NCBI RefSeq assembly: GCF_000164695.2
Contig: NC_014643.1
Span: forward strand, 868,001 to 932,000
Reading direction: 5' to 3'
Length of the DNA stretch: 64,000 bases
From: Rothia dentocariosa ATCC 17931
Lineage (GTDB): Bacteria > Actinomycetota > Actinomycetes > Actinomycetales > Micrococcaceae
Part shown: piece after piece, positions 18,937 through 28,596 of the stretch
Layout: each line of letters starts with the position of its first letter
How positions within the stretch are numbered: position 1 is the first letter of the stretch
Notes under the pieces: generated by a model
The model's input: only the letters and a program-made list of their open reading frames with translations
What the model was told of the DNA's origin: nothing
Database searches by the model: none
Translations under genes and position numbers: made by a program

Positions 18937-19812
18937 TTACTTCACCACATGAACGGCAAGGTTCTTCACACCCTGCCATTTCTTCGCCAGGGCCGCCTTC
19001 GGAAGCAGCGTCAGCGCGTGAGCACGGGATGAGAAGCGGATGCGCGCCACCCGCGCTGCCTTCTTCCACCCGAGCTCGTCCATCTCGGCGGCCATCGTCT
19101 TGTAGTAGCCGCGTTCCTCTTCAAAGCGGGTGCCTTCCAGGGCACGCCATGACGAGTCGGAACCACCGTGACGCCGGTACATGAAGGCTACCTGCGGATC
19201 GTAGTAGAGGGCGCCGCCGCGCATCGTAATATCGAGGATAAGCGCCATATCTTGGATAACGTTAAGGCCTTCACGGAATCCGGTATCGACAATAGCCTCA
19301 GCACGCCAACCGAGCGAGGGGAAATAGAACCAGGCACCGCGCAGCAGAGAGACCGCGAGCTCTTCACCCTGAAGAACCGCCTCTGCCGCAGGACGGTAGT
19401 GTTCTTTCGTGCGCTCCACAAGGGTATTAGACAGCGCATTATTTTCGTCAATAACCACCACACCGGGCTGGAAAATACTGGCTTCTGGGTGGGCGGCGGC
19501 GGAATCTACCAGCCACTGCACATAGTTGGGGAGCATCACGTCATCCGCACCCATAACGGTTACAAGGTCGTTCTCTACAAAGGTCAGACACTTACGGTAG
19601 TTGGCGTTCGCGCCCAGGTTCGTTTCATTGCGCATATAAGTGATGCGCTCATCGTTCAGCGAGGCAAACCAGCCGGGAATAGACTCGTCCGGGTAGCCGT
19701 CATCCACTACAATCAGGCGCCAGTCGGGGTTGGTCTGCCGCACGATAGAAAGCACAGCCTGTTTCATCATTGAAACATCGCCGTAGTAGGGGAAGAGGAT
19801 ATCAACGGTCAT
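18937..19812 (-). CDS. GT2 family glycosyltransferase
   Basis: 291 residues from ATG 19812 (an upstream in-frame TTG region would add 40 unconserved residues). It has VDILFPYYGDVSMMKQAV, VVDDGYPDES and VMGADDVMLPNY, the GT-A signature with the divalent-metal ADD motif. It overlaps the DUF2304 gene by 11 bases. It probably adds a sugar to a lipid-linked glycan that the downstream flippase exports. Confidence 0.85.
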   Translation of the reverse strand: MTVDILFPYYGDVSMMKQAVLSIVRQTNPDWRLIVVDDGYPDESIPGWFASLNDERITYMRNETNLGANANYRKCLTFVENDLVTVMGADDVMLPNYVQWLVDSAAAHPEASIFQPGVVVIDENNALSNTLVERTKEHYRPAAEAVLQGEELAVSLLRGAWFYFPSLGWRAEAIVDTGFREGLNVIQDMALILDITMRGGALYYDPQVAFMYRRHGGSDSSWRALEGTRFEEERGYYKTMAAEMDELGWKKAARVARIRFSSRAHALTLLPKAALAKKWQGVKNLAVHVVK

Positions 19813-20221
19813 CGTGTTCAGCTCCAGAGGTTGAGTCTTGGGGGTCTTGATCGGGATCTTGCGGGGTGCGATGCGCTGGCGCACCACCGGGCTGCTCGTG
19901 AAGCGCCCGCAAGATAGCCACTTCTTCGGCAAGGATGCGCGTCTTCTCCGAAAGCCTGGAGACCTCTAAGGTGAGGTGCAGGCATACGGACATCAACAGC
20001 ACTATAGAGAGCAGGAAGAGCAGGTTAACCGGCAGCGTTAAACCCACAAATTCGGTAATACCGTCCAGCAGTCCGGGGAATATTCCCAGCACAATAATGG
20101 CGGCACCGACACCCAGCCACAGGGCCGCGTATTTTTCTTTCATCTTCAGGTTGCGCACCTGAATAATAACGAGCGTACAAATACACAGCGCAACGATAAG
20201 GAAGAATATACTAGCGCTCAT
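19802..20221 (-). CDS. DUF2304 family membrane protein
   Basis: 139 residues with three hydrophobic segments (about 4-20, 34-55, 62-84), a predicted coiled segment and a polar Asp/Gln tail. Arrangement and position, directly after a DPM1-like GT2, are typical of DUF2304 proteins, which are thought to be membrane partners of that transferase. It overlaps both neighbours (11 bases each side), indicating translational coupling. Confidence 0.8.
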   Translation of the reverse strand: MSASIFFLIVALCICTLVIIQVRNLKMKEKYAALWLGVGAAIIVLGIFPGLLDGITEFVGLTLPVNLLFLLSIVLLMSVCLHLTLEVSRLSEKTRILAEEVAILRALHEQPGGAPAHRTPQDPDQDPQDSTSGAEHDDR

Positions 20222-20957
20222 GCTGATCCTTCCTATCAGTCTTTTTACGGTTCATCGAAATCCAGTAGGCAAAGAGTGAACGAACAAGATAAACCGCCGA
20301 TTTCACCGGACCGGAGGAAGGTGTTCCGCCTTGACGCTCGCGCATTCTCACGGGGGTCTGCTTCACACGCAGACCCTGTCGAATAGCCATAGCGGTAACG
20401 TCGATGGTATCGCCTAAATACTCGGCGGGCAGGAATTTACAGTAGAACTTGATACCTCTGCGGTTGGCGATTTTGAAGCCGCTCGTCACATCGGTGAAAG
20501 GAGTTTTCGCGGCGCGGGTGAAAAGGTGTGAAAGCAGGCTCATCGCCCATTTTCGAGGGCCAGATACGTTGTATTCGCCCGAGCCCGCAAATCGGGAGCC
20601 AATAACAATATCCCAGTCCTGCGCGTGCGCAATCAAATCTGGAATGCACATAGGATCATGCTGACCGTCGGAATCCACCTGCATCGCATAATCGTAGTCA
20701 GCTCGGCGAGCATATTTATACCCGGTGCGCATTGCCGCTCCTACCCCCATGTTGTAGGGCAGATCGATCACAAAAGCACCGGCTCTGCGCGCGATTTCTG
20801 AGGTATGATCCGTGGAGCCGTCATTCACCACAACCAGATCTACCTCGGGAACCCTCTGTAAGAGCTCAGTGATGGTGTTACCGATAACCTCTTCCTCATT
20901 CCACGCAGGCATAATGACGAGTGTGCGCGGCATCGGCTGCGAACTCTCTGAACTCAT
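20211..20957 (-). CDS. Dolichol-phosphate-mannose-synthase-like GT2 glycosyltransferase
   Basis: About 248 residues. It has TLVIMPAWNEEEVIGNTI, VVNDGSTDHT and MQVDSDGQHDP, the classic DPM1/polyprenyl-phosphate GT2 pattern, with C-terminal IRQGLRVKQTPVRMRER. Such enzymes make polyprenyl-phosphate-linked sugars. The DUF2304 neighbour supports this. The start ATG 20957 is chosen for family length; a GTG at 20993 is also possible. Confidence 0.87.
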   Translation of the reverse strand: MSSESSQPMPRTLVIMPAWNEEEVIGNTITELLQRVPEVDLVVVNDGSTDHTSEIARRAGAFVIDLPYNMGVGAAMRTGYKYARRADYDYAMQVDSDGQHDPMCIPDLIAHAQDWDIVIGSRFAGSGEYNVSGPRKWAMSLLSHLFTRAAKTPFTDVTSGFKIANRRGIKFYCKFLPAEYLGDTIDVTAMAIRQGLRVKQTPVRMRERQGGTPSSGPVKSAVYLVRSLFAYWISMNRKKTDRKDQHER

Positions 20958-21105
20958 GCGTAGGGGATTCCTCTCGGTGATACTGGAATACACGTGTTAT
21001 GACTGTACTCAGTCTATCAGTCAGAACCATACGCTTTTTACCACTTATTGAGATTCTTACCCACACGCATGAGTTACCTTCAAGCACAAACCCTTATGAA
21101 GATGC

Positions 21106-23097
21106 TCAGGAGTCGCATGCAGAGATACGATATAGCCCCATCTCACCTGATGTATACACAGGAGTAAGAACACCATTTTCAACGGCATCAGACATACCAT
21201 CGTAAAGATTCTGAGCATCTGGACCGAAATTGAGCGGGTTCTTGAAGTGGACGTACCAGTGCACGTTATTTTCATTAACCACTTTGCAGACTTCAGGATC
21301 AGTTTTAGCATCTTTCAGGTGCTTATAGATTGGGCGATACTTTTCGTCTGTCTTGAAATCGAAGTGGTATCCCGTCAAGTTACGATGCACCAGCGAATAT
21401 ATGTATGGGCTGCCATCCCACGGGTTATTAGCAATAATATCCCCTTGAGGCACGTAGTCTGGAATATGCTCAATAACGTTCATTTCATCAGAGGACACTA
21501 TGACTGACGAAGGCTCTATCCGGTATTCCTTTGATACCGCAAGTGTGGCGTCATGTACCGCCTGAGTGCGTGAAGTAAAACCTGCCGCTACCAACACAAT
21601 CACGGCGCTCGCAACAAGTAATACCTGCGTATAACGTGTATCGTTCACACGGGGCAAACGAGCCAAAACAAATTTAAGTACACTCTGAACAATAGCACCA
21701 AGGCCTATACCTGAAAGGATGACACCGGGAAGGACTACAAGAGTCGCCAACCGGAAGTGATCGGTATACCACGGGCTAACCATGAGCATACGGAATGGAC
21801 CTCGTTCAACGCTTGCAGAAATTACCCATAAATACCCTACAAGTATCCAACTTGTGATAATCCATAAATTCCTGCGTTTATAGATAAGATATCCTGCCCC
21901 CCAGAGGGTCAAAAACGCCATAATGTAGCTAGGCTCAAACTTATCGCCTAACTGGTTTGCATTCTCCAGTCCAAAGAATAAGAACTGATAAACTGCCTCA
22001 CCCTCAGACATCACGGAAGTCCAGGTATTACTAGCGAACTCACCGGGGCGAATCATATACCAAACTGCTACACAGGTAGCTAAAGCTGCAAGTATTATTC
22101 CGCCTGCAATAGCTGTTTGTCGGGATTTGCGGTAGGTACGCACAACCTTTCCAATCATGGCAAGCAAGAAAGGAACCACGAACACAGCAACACTCACAAG
22201 AGCGTTTGGATGCGCCAAAGCACAACCTATCAAACCTAAGAGTAGTGTAGGAATTAAAGTCCAGAGCTTCTGATACCGACCTTTAACAACAGCGCGCACG
22301 GTCAAAATTATGAGGGCAATTGCAGCAGGCATAACCGCATACCCAATAAGGTTTGGGTAAAGAACTCCCCAGCGCAGCAACAATCCAGGATACGCGAAAA
22401 AACCACACGTAACAGCCGGAATTGCTAATGCCTGAAGCTGCGATACCTTCGGAATGCTTAAAGCAAGTGCGATAAAAGAAAAGCTCCAGATAAACCCAAC
22501 CGTAACCAAGATAGTCACAATAGTTGCTGTTGGAATACTTACCCCACAGGTGCTGTACACCAGGTATACAAGATCATGCCACCCAGCTGGGTAGAAAACA
22601 GGAGAATGATGAGTATCGGCTAAAGCACCAAGCGTCAGACTTGAAGCATCGCCATGATCCTCAATCCATTGAATAGCATTAAGATGGAATGAGTTGTCAA
22701 GGCTCTGGGAAAATGCCTCCGGGCCATACACCATATCTCGGGTAGTGTGTGACAACAGAGCTCCGCCTACTATAGCTCCTGCTAAGGGCCAGCCTAAAGA
22801 TACACCTTTGAGGGAGAAGGGTTGCGGAACTTCTAATCGCTTTCCAAGTAAATAATATGCTCCCCATAAGATGCCCACCAGAACAACCATAAAGACGAGG
22901 AGAGGGATTACACCCCAATGTATACCAACTTTGCCCGTCACAATTGCGGCAAGGCTAATCACCGCTATAGAAAGAAGCGGAGCAAATCCAACGCGAAAAC
23001 GTTGAGGTACTTTCAAAGCCCAACCCACCGCGTAGCCAGGCACAAATACGCAGGCAACAGCGAATAGTGTTGCCGGGATTAGACTAAACCAAGTCAT
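21106..23097 (-). CDS. Large polytopic membrane protein, DUF6541/GT-C-like
   Basis: 663 residues with about 14 membrane helices and a C-terminal extracytoplasmic domain of about 130 residues containing IIANNPWDGSPYIYSL. The layout resembles actinobacterial DUF6541 proteins, often beside GT2/DUF2304 genes and thought to be GT-C-type transferases that use polyprenyl-phosphate sugars. SHTTRDMVYGPEAF (about 115-128) lies in an outer loop, where GT-C acidic residues would be expected. It is separated from the DPM1-like gene by about 150 bases. Confidence 0.75.
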   Translation of the reverse strand: MTWFSLIPATLFAVACVFVPGYAVGWALKVPQRFRVGFAPLLSIAVISLAAIVTGKVGIHWGVIPLLVFMVVLVGILWGAYYLLGKRLEVPQPFSLKGVSLGWPLAGAIVGGALLSHTTRDMVYGPEAFSQSLDNSFHLNAIQWIEDHGDASSLTLGALADTHHSPVFYPAGWHDLVYLVYSTCGVSIPTATIVTILVTVGFIWSFSFIALALSIPKVSQLQALAIPAVTCGFFAYPGLLLRWGVLYPNLIGYAVMPAAIALIILTVRAVVKGRYQKLWTLIPTLLLGLIGCALAHPNALVSVAVFVVPFLLAMIGKVVRTYRKSRQTAIAGGIILAALATCVAVWYMIRPGEFASNTWTSVMSEGEAVYQFLFFGLENANQLGDKFEPSYIMAFLTLWGAGYLIYKRRNLWIITSWILVGYLWVISASVERGPFRMLMVSPWYTDHFRLATLVVLPGVILSGIGLGAIVQSVLKFVLARLPRVNDTRYTQVLLVASAVIVLVAAGFTSRTQAVHDATLAVSKEYRIEPSSVIVSSDEMNVIEHIPDYVPQGDIIANNPWDGSPYIYSLVHRNLTGYHFDFKTDEKYRPIYKHLKDAKTDPEVCKVVNENNVHWYVHFKNPLNFGPDAQNLYDGMSDAVENGVLTPVYTSGEMGLYRISACDS

Positions 23098-23509
23098 ATA
23101 TTCTTCCCCATCGGTGTATTTCGGTGATATTTGATGCTTTTTATATAGCTCCAGCTTCTGCCATTCGCATCTTTCTCAATTCTAGTGGTAATACTGCTCA
23201 GAACAATTTCTTCCGGCGTATCTATCGGGCGAATCACACAATTTTAGGCTTCTGCAGGCTGTTTTGGCGGAACGAGACGGGGTATTAAAGCGCTTGAGCG
23301 CACAACCGGCGTGTTACGAATGAAAAGATTTAGGCACAGGAACCTGCCAAAATCCCAGGTTTTATTACGTAATGTTGCTTGGTGCCCGTCATAAAAGCCC
23401 TGTCAGAGAAATATTGAGCAATAAACGTGTGCTGGGGGCGGCGGCGTTTTACTCTAAAGATAGTTTGCCCCACATTCACTGGCGATGCAGCATGAGAAAG
23501 GTCTTAACT
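23098..23509. other. Intergenic region between divergent genes
   Basis: 412 bases. The left part presumably holds the promoter of the 663-residue membrane protein and the right part that of the flavin reductase. A short ATTAAAGCG stretch near 23285 resembles one arm of the hairpins at 24.1 and 26.9 kb but has no partner arm. No gene was recognised. Confidence 0.45.
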
Positions 23510-24034
23510 ATGGCTGAGCCTCTAGAATCAGAAACATCAGAGCTTTTCAAGCAAGCATTCGGACATCATCCTGCCGGAGTTGCCGTTATTACCGCCACCG
23601 ATGATGCTGGCGAACCTGCGGGTTTTACCGCATCCTCACTCACCTCGGTCGCCGCCGAACCCGCGATTGTAGCGTTCTCGCTCAAGGCAGACAGCGGATC
23701 TGCCGGTAAGATCGCGGCCGCTCCCTCATTCCTCATCCACATGCTCGACGCCGAGAATGTGCAGCTCGCCAAGAATTTTGCCACCCACGGCTACCCCCGT
23801 TTTGCGGATAAGTCTTCATGGGAGTTCCTCTCCAGCGGCGAGCCGCTCGTGCACGGGGTGCGGCGCGTGCTGCGTGCCACCCCGCTCAGCCGTGTAGAGG
23901 CTGGCCCCGCTCTCGTATTCACCGCCAGGGTTGAGGAGTTTATTCGTCACGATTTGGGCGGCACTCCCCTGGTTTATCATTCGCGTTCTTTCCATGCGCT
24001 TGGCAAGCATTCCAACGTAGACTACGCCATCTAG
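23510..24034 (+). CDS. Flavin reductase-like, FMN-binding split-barrel protein
   Basis: 174 residues from ATG 23510 (GAAAGG upstream; upstream in-frame starts add unconserved residues). It has FKQAFGHHPAGVAVITA and GFTASSLTSVAAEPAIVAFSL, the flavin-binding signature of the flavin reductase-like family, which supplies reduced FMN/FAD to partner monooxygenases or reduces flavin nonspecifically. C-terminal PLVYHSRSFHALG completes the fold. It is monocistronic and ends before a 26-bp-armed hairpin. Confidence 0.88.
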   Translation: MAEPLESETSELFKQAFGHHPAGVAVITATDDAGEPAGFTASSLTSVAAEPAIVAFSLKADSGSAGKIAAAPSFLIHMLDAENVQLAKNFATHGYPRFADKSSWEFLSSGEPLVHGVRRVLRATPLSRVEAGPALVFTARVEEFIRHDLGGTPLVYHSRSFHALGKHSNVDYAI

Positions 24035-24065
24035 CCCGCCGCCGACCGCATCATATGGCTGCATT

Positions 24066-24127
24066 AAGGCTTTTGGGAGTGAATTAAAGCGCTAGAAAAC
24101 CCGCTTTAATTCACTCCCAAGAGCCTT
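24066..24127 (+). terminator. Long hairpin terminator (26-bp arms)
   Basis: The left arm 24066-24091 pairs with 24102-24127 with a single mismatch around a 10-base loop ending in AAAACC. A T-run follows. The inner core GTGAATTAAAGCG/CGCTTTAATTCAC is almost the same as in the hairpin at 26.9 kb. Confidence 0.8.
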
Positions 24128-24242
24128 TTTACTATGCATGAAAGCCAATTCACAGGTCCATAGAGGCGACAGACGCGCTAAGGTATTAAGAGAACGTAAG
24201 CCACATAACCCCACACAGAGCCACAGCATCGAAGGAGAATCC

Positions 24243-25517
24243 GTGAGCACCGAGGACCCCGCCCAGAGCGCAGCGCACGCCGGCGGCACAACATCAGACA
24301 TCCCCGTAGAGCCTCAGTCCTTGGAGTGGATGCGCCGCTTAGTTGCCATTCCCAGCATCTCGGGCACCTCGAATCTGGGCGTTATCGAGCTTATTGAGGC
24401 GGAATTCGCGCGCTACGGGTACACCGGTCAGCGCACCTATAACGCAGATCAGACCCGCGCGAACCTGTGGGTTACCGTGCCCGCAGCTGATGGCTCAACC
24501 GAGGGCGGCATCGTGATTTCCGGCCACACCGATGTGGTTCCGGTCGAAGGGCAAACTTGGGATTCCGATCCGTTCACGCTGCGGGTTGAGGGTTCGCGCG
24601 CCTACGGGCGTGGCGTATGCGATATGAAAGGCTTTCTGGGTGTGGCACTGTGGCTTTTGCCGCAGGTCGCGCGGGCGCAGCTGAGGGTTCCGCTGCATTT
24701 CGCGTTCTCCTACGACGAGGAAATCGGGTGCGTGGGTGCCCCCACCATGCTTGAAGATGTTGTGAACCGCAATATCAGACCTCAGTTCGCGATCGTGGGT
24801 GAGCCGTCAAGTATGCGCGTAATTTCTGCGCATAAGGGGGCGCATCGTGGTCGCGTGGAGATCACCGGCACGGCGAAGCACGCATCGTTGGCGCCGCACG
24901 GCGTGAGCGCGGTCAATGCCGCTGGCGAGTTCATTACTTTCTTCTCTCGTCTTGCCGACACGTGGCAGTCTGAGGGGCCTTTTGACGATGCATTCATGGT
25001 TCCCTATGCGACCGGCGGCGTGAATTTTGTGCGCGGCGGGCTGCAATACAATATTGTGGCCGAATACGCTGAGCTTGAGTACGATCTGCGCACGCTCCCC
25101 TCAATGACCACCGAGTCTGTGGTGGAGTTGATTGAGGATGAGCTTTTCGACAAGATCCTGCCGAATCTGAAGGCGCGTGCTCAGAAGGCAGAGGAGCTTT
25201 CCGGCGCACATTCGGGGGTTTTGCAGGAGCGTGTTCAGATCAAACATGAGCTTCTTGCCGCCGTGCCCGGTCTGGGAACGGCAGACGACGCCCCCATCAT
25301 AGCCCTCATGAACGAGCTTTTGGGCACGAACGAGGCGCCCGAAAAGGTCACCTACGGTACGGAGGCGGGGCAATTCCAGCGCGCGGATATTGAGAGCGTG
25401 GTATGCGGCCCCGGCGATATCGCCCAAGCGCACTCCGCCAATGAATGGATTGAGCTGGAACAGGTTCGCGAATGCGAGCGCTTCTTTGAGGCAATTCTGA
25501 GGTGGGCCTCGCAGTAG
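24243..25517 (+). CDS. argE: M20 family metallopeptidase, acetylornithine deacetylase-like
   Basis: 424 residues from GTG 24243, which has AAGGAG upstream. It has VISGHTDVVPVEGQTWDSDPF (metal ligands His and the Asp of HTD), GRGVCDMKGFLGVAL (bridging Asp), YDEEIGCVGAP (catalytic Glu-Glu) and C-terminal PGDIAQAHSANEW. This pattern is that of ArgE, which deacetylates N-acetyl-L-ornithine for arginine biosynthesis. Because related DapE/CPG2 enzymes share the motifs and no arg gene is adjacent, the substrate is a family-level inference. Confidence 0.8.
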   Translation: MSTEDPAQSAAHAGGTTSDIPVEPQSLEWMRRLVAIPSISGTSNLGVIELIEAEFARYGYTGQRTYNADQTRANLWVTVPAADGSTEGGIVISGHTDVVPVEGQTWDSDPFTLRVEGSRAYGRGVCDMKGFLGVALWLLPQVARAQLRVPLHFAFSYDEEIGCVGAPTMLEDVVNRNIRPQFAIVGEPSSMRVISAHKGAHRGRVEITGTAKHASLAPHGVSAVNAAGEFITFFSRLADTWQSEGPFDDAFMVPYATGGVNFVRGGLQYNIVAEYAELEYDLRTLPSMTTESVVELIEDELFDKILPNLKARAQKAEELSGAHSGVLQERVQIKHELLAAVPGLGTADDAPIIALMNELLGTNEAPEKVTYGTEAGQFQRADIESVVCGPGDIAQAHSANEWIELEQVRECERFFEAILRWASQ

Positions 25518-25594
25518 AGCCCCCTCCTTTCCCGCTTTTCTACCTGGCGAGTTATTGTGCATTTCGCGGGTTATTTCGCCGCATGCGCAATAGC

Positions 25595-26827
25595 CTACGA
25601 AACGTGGGCTTCCGACATGTCAGCATCCTCATCTGCTTCCAAATAACGGTTAGCAATTGGAATCCAGGTGAGGGTTAGTGCCAGCAACACCCCGCCGATC
25701 GCCAGCACGGTGAGGCGCGTGCTCGTTTCCGCACCCAGACCTACGAGCGGGTTCACCACAATACCCACGAGGCTCCCGACAGAGCTTGCCACGTTCAGCA
25801 CTGTGGCGCGGCGATGTGCAGGAATCAGTTTATTGGTTACAGCAGAGGTGATCGGCCCGCGCGCGTGAATACCCACCACCACGAGTAAGAACCCCGATAC
25901 CACGGCAAGGACATGCGGCACCGCCATCAGGCAGAAGCCCGCGGCACCATACCCCATGGCCAGCAGAAGCGCGGTTTTGCGCCCTACCCGCTTCTCGATA
26001 CGCCCCGCCGCATAGTTATACCCTGCCGCAAGAAGCTGACCGGCACCAGCAATCACGCCCCATGTTGCAATAGGCACATCTTGCGCGGCAAAAAGCGGCT
26101 GGTTCAGCGTGTACACCGCGTTGAAAAGTGCAAAGGATGCACTCGAACCTACCGCAACGTATAGCAGAAGCGGTGAGGTAAAAAGTAGTTTCACACCTAT
26201 TTTTAGCGAAACCCACGAAGTTTCAGGGTGTTTATCGTGAGTTTTCGGATTCTGCTGCGGCAAAAACGCCACACAAACTGCCGCAACTACAGCCATTGCC
26301 GCCGATAACAGAGCAGGCAGTGAAATATCGACGGACCCCAACGCAGAACCCACCACGGAACCTGTTACCCCCGCGGTGAGCATCAGGGCACTAAGATGCC
26401 CCCACGCGCCAACCGCTTTCGCATCAGCATCATCACCAAGGGAATCATAAATATAGGCGTCTTGCACCCCCGTAAGCATGGCAATGCTCAGCCCACTCAT
26501 CACAAACGAAAGAGCATAAATGGAGAAATTTGTGCCAGCTGCAAAAAGAATCTCAGCAATCGCGTTGAACACAAAACCGGCACATACAAGTCTCCGGCGG
26601 TCGAAACGGTCGCCAATAATCCCGGCAGGAATTTCAGCCACCAAAATACTAGCGACCAAAACACTTTCCAGCATGAAAATATCGGTAAGCGATAACCCAC
26701 GGCTTTCCAAGAAGAACGCGCTGACCGGCACATAGAAATCAAATCCGGCGGCAATCATGGCGAGCGCCATGGGTATTAGGGATTTGCTCGACCAGACGAT
26801 CCGACGTGCGGTATATGTGGTGCTCAC
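25595..26827 (-). CDS. MFS transporter
   Basis: 410 residues with 12 membrane segments. EIPAGIIGDRFDRRRLV (about 65-81) is the MFS loop 2-3 motif (GxxxDRxxRR) and GRIEKRVGRKTALL is its repeat in the second half. The start is GTG 26827 with AGGAG 6 bases upstream. It looks like a drug/efflux-type carrier, but the substrate cannot be read. It is convergent with the ArgE-like gene. Confidence 0.88.
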   Translation of the reverse strand: MSTTYTARRIVWSSKSLIPMALAMIAAGFDFYVPVSAFFLESRGLSLTDIFMLESVLVASILVAEIPAGIIGDRFDRRRLVCAGFVFNAIAEILFAAGTNFSIYALSFVMSGLSIAMLTGVQDAYIYDSLGDDADAKAVGAWGHLSALMLTAGVTGSVVGSALGSVDISLPALLSAAMAVVAAVCVAFLPQQNPKTHDKHPETSWVSLKIGVKLLFTSPLLLYVAVGSSASFALFNAVYTLNQPLFAAQDVPIATWGVIAGAGQLLAAGYNYAAGRIEKRVGRKTALLLAMGYGAAGFCLMAVPHVLAVVSGFLLVVVGIHARGPITSAVTNKLIPAHRRATVLNVASSVGSLVGIVVNPLVGLGAETSTRLTVLAIGGVLLALTLTWIPIANRYLEADEDADMSEAHVS

Positions 26828-26922
26828 CTGTTTCTCCTGATTTTTATAGCTAGTCAGGACGCGAATATGGAAGAGGGTTCCATGTGCCGTGCATCCTTAT
26901 TTTCTATTCTCTAGCATCCCGC

Positions 26923-26988
26923 ATAAAAAGTGCCTTTGTGTGAATAAAGCGTTAAAACCCGCTTTATTCACACAAAGGCACTTTTTAT
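26923..26988. repeat. Perfect 29-bp-arm intergenic hairpin
   Basis: Arms 26923-26951 and 26960-26988 are perfectly complementary with an 8-base loop (TTAAAACC). T- and A-runs on the outer edges make it a bidirectional terminator. It lies upstream of the MFS gene and downstream of the small gene at 27.0 kb, so it probably terminates the latter. Confidence 0.8.
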
Positions 26989-27007
26989 CGGTAAATCCAG
27001 GTGAGGG

Positions 27008-27262
27008 TTAGCGCCAGTAATTGTTGGCTGCCGCGATGGTCTGGAACTCGATGGCTACCACCTGCGCCGCAGCTGTCAGCGAGTCCGGGTCTACCGCGTA
27101 TTCCGGGCGCCCCGCTTTGAGAGCATCCGGGTTAGGCTGAATCTGGTGGATGGTATGCCGCGCGATAAGCATCGCCAACTGCCGCCCTTCTTCGGGGGTT
27201 TCGGTGATGAGAGTACCGCCGGGAATGCCCTGTAGTTCTTCTGCCGGAAGTCGCTGACTCAT
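27008..27262 (-). CDS. Small hypothetical protein
   Basis: 84 residues from ATG 27262 (GGAG 8 bases upstream). It is soluble, with no signal or membrane segment. LPAEELQGIPGGTLITETPEEGRQLAMLIARHTIH suggests an alpha/beta fold. No family was recognised and no operon partner exists. Retained because of the ribosome-binding site, the terminator downstream and gene-like composition. Confidence 0.6.
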   Translation of the reverse strand: MSQRLPAEELQGIPGGTLITETPEEGRQLAMLIARHTIHQIQPNPDALKAGRPEYAVDPDSLTAAAQVVAIEFQTIAAANNYWR

Positions 27263-27612
27263 GGTAAATACTCCAATCTGCATATACTCCTTCAACGCCA
27301 CCGTAATGAACTGCCCCGGGCGCCCTCAAGCAAGTTTCCCCTGATGCTCGGGTTAAGCCACCCCTTATAACCAGCGCCGCATCGGCAAGCATATCCGCAT
27401 CAACATCCGTGCCGCTTAAACACGCGTGATTCGCCTCCAAACCCTGGACTGTCACACGTGATGTACGCCCCACTTTTCCACATAAACCCACGAATACCGC
27501 TTATGTCTTTGGGTTACTTTATCCCAAAGTATTGCTATTTCGAGCTTCATCACGTCTTATAGAAACACATATAAAACCAAATATTCCAACATAAACACAA
27601 GCGGAGGGTTCC
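27263..27612. other. Intergenic region upstream of the aquaglyceroporin
   Basis: 350 bases. It holds the divergent promoter zone of the small gene and the plus-strand channel gene. No gene or clear -35/-10 pair was recognised. The final GGAGG before 27613 is the channel gene's ribosome-binding site. Confidence 0.5.
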
Positions 27613-28581
27613 GTGCACACCATCAGCCCCTACCTCGCCGAATTCCTAGGTACACTCATCATGTGCACTATCGGATGCGGCGCCATCGCCACCGTCGAGC
27701 TGCGACGCTCCAAAGGGCACGGCGATAACTTCTTCACTATCGCCTTCGGCTGGGGTTTTGCCGTAGCCTTCGGTGTCTACGCCTCACACCCGTATTCCGG
27801 CGGGCATCTGAACCCCGCGGTCTCGGTAGGGTTGGCGGCTTTTGGCGAATTTGATTGGGCTAAGGTTCCCGGGTATGTGATCGCCCAGCTTCTTGGAGCC
27901 ATGGCAGGCGCAGGGCTGGTGTACCTGAACTACCTGCCGCATTGGAAGGCCACCGCCGATCAGAAAATTAAGCTCGGCGTGTTCTCCACAGTTCCCGCCA
28001 TTCACAACTACTTCACGAACGCGCTCTCTGAAATTATTGGCACGTTCATGCTCGTCTTCTCGGCGCTGTACACCGGCGTGAACTTCAAGCCCACGATTAC
28101 CACCGGCGGTGTGGAACTCTCCCTGAACCTCAACGATGTGCTCAAACCCCTCGCCTTCGGCTTCATGGTGGCTGTGCTCGTGGTCGGGCTAGGCGGGCAG
28201 ACCGGTTACGCCCTAAACCCAGCGCGCGATCTGGGGCCGCGCATTATGCACGCTCTGCTGCCCATTCACAATAAAGGAGCCTCACGCTGGTTCTATTCGT
28301 GGGTTCCCGTCTTTGCCCCGCTTGTGGGCGGTTTTATGGGAGGAGCATTCTTCAAACTCTATTACGAGAGTGAGTTCACTCTCTGGGTTGTCATCTCGTC
28401 GGCATGCGCCATCGCGCTTTTAGGGTTCGCGTATTGGGCAAATAGCCACCTGTACCGCGCACCCAGCGCCGAGGTGATTCCACAAGGCGAAGACACCCAG
28501 GCGACGGCGGCGAGGGCTGCGGCGACCTACACCGCGACCGGTTCCATCCCGATTATCGAGAAGCGAACCTATCAGCAGTAG
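27613..28581 (+). CDS. glpF: Aquaglyceroporin (MIP family glycerol facilitator)
   Basis: 322 residues with six membrane helices and both NPA half-helices: GGHLNPAVSVGL and GYALNPARDLGPRI. The Asp after the second NPAR is the marker of glycerol-conducting channels. GTG 27613 has GGAGG 5 bases upstream. The C-terminus adds about 45 cytoplasmic residues. No glycerol kinase or dehydrogenase lies nearby, so the physiological substrate is family-based inference. Confidence 0.88.
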   Translation: MHTISPYLAEFLGTLIMCTIGCGAIATVELRRSKGHGDNFFTIAFGWGFAVAFGVYASHPYSGGHLNPAVSVGLAAFGEFDWAKVPGYVIAQLLGAMAGAGLVYLNYLPHWKATADQKIKLGVFSTVPAIHNYFTNALSEIIGTFMLVFSALYTGVNFKPTITTGGVELSLNLNDVLKPLAFGFMVAVLVVGLGGQTGYALNPARDLGPRIMHALLPIHNKGASRWFYSWVPVFAPLVGGFMGGAFFKLYYESEFTLWVVISSACAIALLGFAYWANSHLYRAPSAEVIPQGEDTQATAARAAATYTATGSIPIIEKRTYQQ

Positions 28582-28596
28582 GCTCAGACTAAGTTC

